A DNA stretch of 36,633 bases from Vicinamibacteraceae bacterium (GTDB lineage Bacteria > Acidobacteriota > Vicinamibacteria > Vicinamibacterales > JAFNAJ01). Location: assembly GCA_023384595.1 (NCBI GenBank), contig JAHDVQ010000015.1:1-36633 (forward strand). Reading direction: 5' to 3'. The position numbers and the translations under genes were made by a program. Below are positions 31,170 to 36,633 of the stretch, piece by piece (within the stretch, counting starts at the first letter, position 1; every line of letters starts with the position of its first letter). Under the pieces are notes generated by a model. That model was not told the origin of the DNA, did not search any database, and saw only the letters and a program-made list of their open reading frames with translations.

Positions 31170-33830
31170 TCAGAAGGTCGACCCCACGGCGAACCGGAAG
31201 GTGAAGGCCTTCTGCGGCCGGTAGCTGTTGTCGAGCACGCCGTCGCGCTGGGGATTGTACGCAAAGATCAGCCGGAACGGCACGTTCAGCACGGGCATGA
31301 AGAACCGCACCTCCGCGCCGGTCGACGTCTTGAACTCGTTCAGCGTGAACCGCTGGCCGTCGTCGCGCACCTGGCCGGCGTCGTAGAAGAGCACTAGCCG
31401 CACCGGCCCCGCAATCGAGATCAGGTACTCGGTGTTGAACAGCAGGCTCTTCGTGCCGCCGATGACCAGGTTCGAGATCGGCTCGCGCGGGCCGATGGTG
31501 CGCAGGTCGTAGCCCCGGACGCTGTACTCGCCGCCCAGGTACAGCCGCTCGAAGATGGGCAGCACCTTGCTCGACCCGTAGGTGCCCACGAACTCGACCA
31601 GCCCGCGCACGGCGAGCGAGGTCCGGTTCGTCTGCTTGAACATCACGATGCTCTCGAGCCGGGGCTTGTAGAACCGCGTATCGCCCCCGAGGCCCGCCAG
31701 CTCCACCCCCGCCGAGAACCGCTTGCCCTGGGTCGGGAAGATCGGGTTGTCGATGGTGTCGTAGCGGATCGACGGCTGAATCTTGCTGATGGTGCGCGCG
31801 CCCCCGGCGCCGATGAGCAGGGCGTCGGCGAGGAACGGATTGCTCTTGATGACGTCCTCATCGAGATACAGCTCGTTGATGTCCTTCACGGTGACGCGCT
31901 CGAAGCTGTAGCCCATGTAGGCTCGCGTGAAGTCGGCCACCGGGAAGCCGAAGACGAGGTTGCCGCCCGTCGACCCCTGCGTGAACTGCGAGATGTAGCG
32001 CACCTCGCGCTTGTAGATGTCGAAGCCGCCCGTGATGGGCCGATCGAACAGGAACGGCTCGGTGAACGCCAGCTGGTAGTTCTGCGACCGCTCGCCGGCC
32101 TGCAGACCGAGCGACAGCGTCTCGCCGCGTCCCATGAAGTTGGACGTCTGGAACGCCAGTTGTCCGAAGAAGCCCTCGAACTGCGACACGCCCGCGCCGA
32201 AGGTGAGCTGGTTGCGGTTCTGCTCCTCGAACTTCAGCGTGACGTCCACGCGGTTGTCGAAGCCCGGCGCCTTCTCGACCTTGATGGCGTCGCCCTCGAG
32301 GTTCTTGAAGTACCCGAGCTGGTTCAGCCGCTTCACGCTGTACTTCAGCGCCTCGGTGTTGAACACGCCGTTCTCGAGGAGCCGGATCTCGCGACGGATC
32401 ACGTTGTCGCGCGTCGTCGTGTTGCCCACGAACGTCACGCGGTTCACGAAGTACTGCTTCCCCTCCTGCATCCGCATCGTCACGTCGACGACCGGAGGCG
32501 CCTGCTTCGCGGCCTCGACCTCCTCGGGCGTCGGCGCCGACCCGTCGGCGGGCGGCTTCGGCATGTCGCGCGGCTGCAGGTCGGGATACCCCGTGAACTC
32601 GAAGTAGCCAATCTGCCCGTAGACCTCGCGCGCCTTCTCGAGTCCCTTGCGGATCTGCTTCTCGGAGTAGTAGTTGCCTTCCTTGATCTTGTTGAACAGC
32701 TGCCGCAGGCCTTCGGACTTGACGACGTTGTTGCCCGCGAAGTCGAAGGTGCCCACCCGGTAGCGCCGGCCTTCCTCGACGGGTACCCGCAGCTGGATGA
32801 AGCGCTTGCTCTTGTCGGCCGAGTCCTCGAGCACCTTGACCTCGGGCGAGCCTACGCGCGCGGCGATGTAGCCGCGGTCGCGGTAGTACTCGACGATGCG
32901 ATCGGCGTCCTCCTCGAACTTCGTCTCCTGGTAGGTGCCGCGGCCGGTGATGAACGAGAGGAACCACTGTTCCTTGTTCTCCTTCATCCGGCGCCCGAGC
33001 GACCCGTCGCTGATCGCCTCGTTGCCGATGAACTCGATGTCGCGAATCTTGTACTGCGGGCCTTCCTCGATCCGGAACGACAGGTTCACGAGCTTCGGCC
33101 CCCCGGCCACCGGCGTGATGACGTGCGACACGTTCGCGCCGAGGAAGCCCTTCTCGGAGAGCATCTCGCGCAGCACGCCCTCGACGCGCCGGACGACCCC
33201 GGGATCGATGAACGAGTCGAGGCGGACCGTGATGCCCAGCTCGCGCAGCTTCTCCTCGATCTTCGACTGCTCGAGCTTCTCCGAGCCGACGTACTCGACG
33301 ATCTTGACGCGCTGCCGCTCCTCGATGTGGTAGGTCACCATCTTCCCGACCACGCCGTTCTCGAAGACGTAGTCGGTGACCTCGACGCTCAGGTCGTCCA
33401 GGAAGTTGGTGTTCCAGAGCGTGCGGAAGTCGTCGACGATCGTGCGCTCGGTCTCCTCGGTGTAGGGAACCCACACGTCGGCCGACGGCCGGCTCGGACG
33501 GAGCTTGATGTAATAGAGGTAGGTCTGGGGCTCGATGACCGACGCGCCTCCCTGCCGTTCGAAGCAGGGCGCCAGCGTGTAGACGACGGGGCCCGAACCG
33601 GCGGGCGGGAGCTTGGCTGGCAGGGGCACGGGCAGCCCGCACTGGGTGGGCTGGCCGGGTGGAGCCTGCAGGCCGGCGGTCCGCTCCTGGCCAGTGGCGG
33701 GCGGCGGCACGGGCGCGGTGGCCGGCGGCGCGGCCGGCGGCGCCGGGGCGGCGGGCGTCTGGGCCTCGACGAGTCCGGGCAGCGCGAGCGTCGCCACCAG
33801 GCACCAGCGAGCAACAGCACTACGCATCAT
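31170..33830 (-). CDS. bamA: Outer membrane protein assembly factor BamA
   Basis: An 886-residue outer-membrane barrel that inserts other barrels. The ATG at 33830 gives a clear signal peptide (MMRSAVARWCLVATLALPGLVEAQ) and has GAGGTG upstream. A Pro/Ala-rich spacer (about 25 to 75) precedes the POTRA domains, which include YYIKLRPSRPSADVWVPY, YKIRDIEFIGNEAISDG, YRVGTFDFAGNNVVKSEGL and YFVNRVTFVGNTTTRDNVI. The 16-strand barrel starts near NQLTFGAGVSQFEG, carries the lid-locking VRGY motif (771 to 774) and ends in a terminal Phe. The Pro-rich spacer and an insert in the fourth POTRA region (PKPPADGSAPTPEEVEAAKQ) make it longer than the about 810 residues of E. coli BamA. Confidence 0.96.
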   Translation of the reverse strand: MMRSAVARWCLVATLALPGLVEAQTPAAPAPPAAPPATAPVPPPATGQERTAGLQAPPGQPTQCGLPVPLPAKLPPAGSGPVVYTLAPCFERQGGASVIEPQTYLYYIKLRPSRPSADVWVPYTEETERTIVDDFRTLWNTNFLDDLSVEVTDYVFENGVVGKMVTYHIEERQRVKIVEYVGSEKLEQSKIEEKLRELGITVRLDSFIDPGVVRRVEGVLREMLSEKGFLGANVSHVITPVAGGPKLVNLSFRIEEGPQYKIRDIEFIGNEAISDGSLGRRMKENKEQWFLSFITGRGTYQETKFEEDADRIVEYYRDRGYIAARVGSPEVKVLEDSADKSKRFIQLRVPVEEGRRYRVGTFDFAGNNVVKSEGLRQLFNKIKEGNYYSEKQIRKGLEKAREVYGQIGYFEFTGYPDLQPRDMPKPPADGSAPTPEEVEAAKQAPPVVDVTMRMQEGKQYFVNRVTFVGNTTTRDNVIRREIRLLENGVFNTEALKYSVKRLNQLGYFKNLEGDAIKVEKAPGFDNRVDVTLKFEEQNRNQLTFGAGVSQFEGFFGQLAFQTSNFMGRGETLSLGLQAGERSQNYQLAFTEPFLFDRPITGGFDIYKREVRYISQFTQGSTGGNLVFGFPVADFTRAYMGYSFERVTVKDINELYLDEDVIKSNPFLADALLIGAGGARTISKIQPSIRYDTIDNPIFPTQGKRFSAGVELAGLGGDTRFYKPRLESIVMFKQTNRTSLAVRGLVEFVGTYGSSKVLPIFERLYLGGEYSVRGYDLRTIGPREPISNLVIGGTKSLLFNTEYLISIAGPVRLVLFYDAGQVRDDGQRFTLNEFKTSTGAEVRFFMPVLNVPFRLIFAYNPQRDGVLDNSYRPQKAFTFRFAVGSTF

Positions 33831-33975
33831 GAAACACACACACCTCGGCGAGGACGCGGGAACCGGCACACCGCACGGGGCCCATTCCGGCATCCTGCCC
33901 ATGACGGGGACGGCTGGCGGGCGCAGGCCAAGCCATCAGTTTACTGGAAGTTAGACGTCCACGGCCAGAGCCCGG

Positions 33976-34000
33976 CCGGACCCGGCGATGCTGGGCCCGG
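33976..34000 (-). terminator. Hairpin after clpC
   Basis: Positions 33976 to 33983 pair with 33993 to 34000 over 8 bp (one G-T wobble on the transcript) with a 9-base loop, 19 bases past the clpC stop. No T run. The 189-base gap between clpC and bamA otherwise holds only a weak -10-like TAAACT (33938 to 33943, minus strand) that could serve bamA. Confidence 0.3.
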
Positions 34001-34019
34001 ACGCGGCGGACTGGCCCGA

Positions 34020-36455
34020 TCAGTTGAGCTTCCGGCCGGCCTCGAGCTCGCCCGCGGGCCGGTAGGCCAGCGTGCTGCCGTCGAGATAGACCTCGAGATC
34101 GCCCCCGCGCAGGTGCCCGCGGATGAGTTCCTCGGCCAGCGGATCCTCGATGTACCGCTGAATCGCGCGGCGCAAGGGGCGCGCGCCGTAGGAGCGGTCC
34201 TTGCACGTCAGGTCGATGATCCAGTCGATGACGTCCGGCGAGACGTCGATGTGCATCCGCCGGTCGACGAGGTTCTCGTTCACCTGGTCGACGAGCAGCC
34301 GCGTGATCCGGCGCAGGTCGTCGTCGGAGAGCGGCTCGAAGACGATGATCTCGTCGATGCGGTTGATGAACTCGGGGTTGAAGGTCCGCTTCACCTCCCC
34401 GAGCACCATGTCGGACACGCTCTTGTTGATGTCGCGGACGTCGCTCGACTGGAAGCCCATCGATGCCTTCTTCTGGATGAAGCGGGCGCCGATGTTCGAC
34501 GTCATGATGATGATCGTGTTCTTGAAGTTCACCCGGTTGCCGAGGCCGTCCGTCAGGTGGCCGTCCTCGAAGACCTGCAGCAGGATGTTGAACAGGTCCG
34601 GGTGCGCCTTCTCGATCTCGTCGAGCAGCACCACCGAGTAGGGATTGCGCTTGACCTTCTCGGTGAGCTGGCCGCCCTCTTCGTGACCCACGTAGCCCGG
34701 GGGCGAGCCGATGAGCTTCGACACCGAATGCTTCTCCATGTACTCGGACATGTCGAAGCGGATGAGCGCGTGGTCGGAGCCGAAGAGGAAGTTGGCGAGC
34801 GCCCGCGCCAGCTCGGTCTTGCCGACGCCGGTGGGCCCCAGGAACACGAAGCTCCCCACGGGGCGCGTCGGCGCCTTCAGCCCGGCGCGCGAGCGGCGGA
34901 TGGCGCGCGAGAGCGCCGAGATGGCCTGCTCCTGGCTGATGACGCGCCGGTGCAGCTCCTCTTCCATCCGCAGGAGCTTGTCGCCCTCGTCCTGGTTGAT
35001 CGACGTCATGGGCACGCCGGTCCACTTCGAGACGACCTCGTCGATCTCCTGCTTGCCCACCAGCACGCGGCGCTGGCTGTTCTTCACGTCGAACTTCTCG
35101 CGCACGAACTGGAGGTTCTCGCGGGCCATCACCTCCTGCTCGCGGAAGAACTGCGCGCGCTCGAAGTCCTTGGCCGACACGGCGCTCTCGAGCTGCTCGA
35201 CGGCCACCTTGATGTTGCGGTTGATCTCGCCGAACTCCTCGCTGTAGCCGGCCTCGCGCAGCTTGGCCCGCGCGCCGGCCTCGTCGACGAGGTCGATGGC
35301 CTTGTCGGGCAGGAAGCGATCGGTGATGTAGCGGCTCGACTGGTAGACGGCGGCCTCGATGGCTTCGTGCGTGTACTCGACGTGGTGGAAGGCCTCGTAC
35401 CGGTCCTTCACCCCCATGAGGATCGAAATCGTCTCGCGCTCGCTCGGCGGATCCACCTTGATGGCCTGGAAGCGGCGCTCGAGCGAACGGTCCTTCTCGA
35501 TGTACTTCCGGTACTCGGCCGGCGTGGTCGCGCCGATGCAGCGGATCTCGCCGCGCGACAGCGCCGGCTTGAGGATGTTGGCCGCGTCGAGCGAGCCCTC
35601 GGCCGAGCCGGCCCCCACCAGCGTGTGCAGCTCGTCGATGAACACGATGATGTTCGGGTTCTCGGTGAGCTCCTTCATGATCGCCTTCAGGCGCTCCTCG
35701 AACTGCCCGCGGTACTTCGTGCCCGCGACGATCAGCGAGATGTCGAGCGCCAGGATGCGCTTGTCGGCGAGGAAGTGCGGCACGTCGCCGACGATGATCT
35801 TCTGCGCGAGGCCTTCGACAATCGCGGTCTTGCCGACGCCCGGCTCGCCGATGAGCACCGCGTTGTTCTTCGTGCGGCGGCAGAGCACCTGCTGCACGCG
35901 CTCGAGCTCGGCGTCGCGGCCGACGAGCGGGTCGAGCGAGTTCTTCAGCGCCCCTTCCGTGAGGTCGCGCGAGAACTCCGCGAGCAGCGGCGTCTCCTTG
36001 ACGCGGGTGAGCGTGGTCTTCTCGTTCAGGAGCTGGACGATGTCCTCGCGCACGGAGTTCAGGCGCATGCCCTTCTCCATGAGGATCGAGGCCGCCACCG
36101 AGCGCTCTTCGCGCAGGATGCCGAGCAGCAGGTGCTCGGTGCCGATGTAGTTGTGCAGGAGGCGGTCCGCCTCCTCGGCGGCGTACTGCAGGACCCGCTT
36201 CGTCTCGGCGCTGAAGGGAATCTCGACCGACGTCGAGACCTTCTCGCGGAAGACCGTCCGGCCCTCGATTTCCTTGCGGATGCTCTCGAGGGACAGGTGG
36301 GAGCGGGCGAAGATGCGGCTGGTCAGGCCCTTGCCTTCGCGGATGAGGCCCAGCAGCAGGTGCTCCGTCTCGATGGAGATGCTGCCCAGCTGACTGGCCT
36401 CGTAGCGCGCGAAAAAGAGCACTCGCCGCGCTCGTTCGGTATAGCGTTCGAACAT
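34020..36455 (-). CDS. clpC: ATP-dependent Clp protease ATP-binding subunit ClpC
   Basis: An 811-residue AAA+ unfoldase that feeds proteins to ClpP. It starts at ATG 36455 ([20 protein letters not shown]) with AGGGA upstream; an upstream in-frame ATG would only add residues read from a repeat array. Two Clp-N repeats (about 1 to 145) are followed by AAA-1 with Walker A GEPGVGKT (203 to 210) and Walker [10 protein letters not shown], the UVR-like middle segment of ClpC ([23 protein letters not shown]), and AAA-2 with GPTGVGKTE and [22 protein letters not shown] fits the ClpP-binding loop position with MGF rather than LGF or VGF. The short middle domain separates it from ClpB. Confidence 0.96.
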   Translation of the reverse strand: MFERYTERARRVLFFARYEASQLGSISIETEHLLLGLIREGKGLTSRIFARSHLSLESIRKEIEGRTVFREKVSTSVEIPFSAETKRVLQYAAEEADRLLHNYIGTEHLLLGILREERSVAASILMEKGMRLNSVREDIVQLLNEKTTLTRVKETPLLAEFSRDLTEGALKNSLDPLVGRDAELERVQQVLCRRTKNNAVLIGEPGVGKTAIVEGLAQKIIVGDVPHFLADKRILALDISLIVAGTKYRGQFEERLKAIMKELTENPNIIVFIDELHTLVGAGSAEGSLDAANILKPALSRGEIRCIGATTPAEYRKYIEKDRSLERRFQAIKVDPPSERETISILMGVKDRYEAFHHVEYTHEAIEAAVYQSSRYITDRFLPDKAIDLVDEAGARAKLREAGYSEEFGEINRNIKVAVEQLESAVSAKDFERAQFFREQEVMARENLQFVREKFDVKNSQRRVLVGKQEIDEVVSKWTGVPMTSINQDEGDKLLRMEEELHRRVISQEQAISALSRAIRRSRAGLKAPTRPVGSFVFLGPTGVGKTELARALANFLFGSDHALIRFDMSEYMEKHSVSKLIGSPPGYVGHEEGGQLTEKVKRNPYSVVLLDEIEKAHPDLFNILLQVFEDGHLTDGLGNRVNFKNTIIIMTSNIGARFIQKKASMGFQSSDVRDINKSVSDMVLGEVKRTFNPEFINRIDEIIVFEPLSDDDLRRITRLLVDQVNENLVDRRMHIDVSPDVIDWIIDLTCKDRSYGARPLRRAIQRYIEDPLAEELIRGHLRGGDLEVYLDGSTLAYRPAGELEAGRKLN

Positions 36456-36506
36456 CCGGTCGTCCCTGACTGCGTGCGCGTGGCTTGAACGGGAGCGTTC
36501 ACCGAC

Positions 36507-36512
36507 ATTATA
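36507..36512 (-). promoter_or_regulatory. TATAAT promoter box of clpC
   Basis: The minus strand reads CCGGTATAATGTCGG, a perfect TATAAT 51 bases ahead of the clpC ATG. The -35 position (about 36530 to 36535) lies inside the heptamer array and reads GGACGC, so any -35 contact would be made to a repeat unit. No CIRCE operator (TTAGCACTC inverted repeat) was seen nearby. Confidence 0.6.
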
Positions 36513-36514
36513 CC

Positions 36515-36587
36515 GGCATCCGGCGTCCGGCGTCCGGACAGGCCACCGGCATCCGGCGTCCGGCATCCGGTCCGGCATCAGGCGTGC
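36515..36587. repeat. Heptamer tandem array GGCRTCC upstream of clpC
   Basis: About ten units: GGCATCC, GGCGTCC, GGCGTCC, a short GGACA, GGCCACC, GGCATCC, GGCGTCC, GGCATCC, a short GGTCC, GGCATCA and GGCGTGC. On the minus strand they read GGATGCC or GGACGCC. The array starts 2 bases beyond the TATAAT box of clpC. It shares the GGCRT core and 7-bp period with the array at 14285 to 14361. Confidence 0.9.
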
Positions 36588-36616
36588 GAACGCGTTCCGG
36601 CTCGTGAACGCGGCCG

Positions 36617-36633
36617 GTCAGGCGGTGCCTGAC
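36617..36633. other. Perfect short inverted repeat at the window edge
   Basis: GTCAGGC (36617 to 36623), three bases, then GCCTGAC (36627 to 36633) at the very end of the window. It may be the stem of a terminator, or the edge of a larger element cut off by the window. Nothing else was seen between 36588 and the end. Confidence 0.35.

Noticed and set aside
32160-36488. A 1442-residue open frame on the + strand across bamA and clpC
   Set aside because: It is a shadow of the GC-rich codon pattern of bamA and clpC; its composition (Arg, Val, Asp, Leu, His rich) matches no family, and both minus-strand genes are certain.
36456-36520. CIRCE or other heat-shock operator ahead of clpC
   Set aside because: No TTAGCACTC/GAGTGCTAA inverted repeat or CtsR-like direct repeat was seen.
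36456-36578. Longer ClpC starting at the upstream ATG
   Set aside because: The extra 41 residues are translated repeat array and promoter DNA; the ATG at 36455 has a ribosome binding site and gives the normal ClpC N-terminus.
1-36633. tRNA, rRNA or riboswitch genes
   Set aside because: No cloverleaf, rRNA segment or recognisable riboswitch core was noticed by eye; gaps between genes are mostly too short to hold one. A covariance-model search would be the decisive test.

Overview
The window is high-GC DNA (about 70% by eye). It is packed with housekeeping genes of a Gram-negative, diderm bacterium that makes lipid A (fabZ-lpxA, lpxI, lptE, bamA, ompH) and menaquinone by the futalosine route (mqnA, mqnC, mqnX, mqnP, mqnM, menG). 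The base composition, the gene mix and the short tandem arrays between genes suggest an Acidobacteriota, perhaps class Vicinamibacteria. That placement is inference from gene content; no 16S or other marker RNA is present.

Layout. Only rpsT lies on the + strand; every other gene is on the minus strand. Reading in the minus direction from the right: clpC, with a TATAAT promoter embedded in a heptamer array; then bamA, ompH, fabZ-lpxA (one fused gene), lpxI, a Gfo/Idh/MocA dehydrogenase, a cysteine-free MqnE-like protein, mqnA, mqnC, mqnX, mqnP, mqnM and menG; then a TonB-type protein, miaA, hfq, deoB and dgt; then yceD, rpmF, plsX, fabD, fabG, acpP, fabF, etfB, etfA, a membrane Fe-S ETF:quinone oxidoreductase, a DUF374 acyltransferase and a histone-deacetylase-family protein; then leuS, lptE and holA. 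holA meets rpsT stop-to-stop with no spacer. The left end (1 to 827) holds a small four-helix-bundle (23S intervening-sequence-type) protein gene between two inverted arrays of a 9-bp repeat.

How the genes work together. The bamA to menG run joins outer-membrane assembly and lipid A synthesis to quinone synthesis, and most of its junctions are 4-base ATGA or GTGA overlaps. The yceD to HDAC run joins ribosomal protein L32 and fatty-acid/phospholipid synthesis to an electron-transfer flavoprotein and its quinone reductase, so both synthesis and oxidation of acyl chains are represented. Promoter-like TGCTATACT elements precede rpsT, yceD and the TonB-type gene; TATAAT boxes precede leuS and clpC.

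Most notable points: (1) the inverted 9-bp arrays around the four-helix-bundle gene, which could fold into a long RNA stem with the gene in the loop; (2) an intact MqnE-like protein with no cysteine at all, so it cannot carry the radical-SAM cluster; (3) a FabZ-LpxA fusion; (4) heptamer arrays placed just upstream of fabD, where fabH is usually found, and in the clpC promoter. No tRNA, rRNA, CRISPR array, insertion sequence or phage gene was seen.
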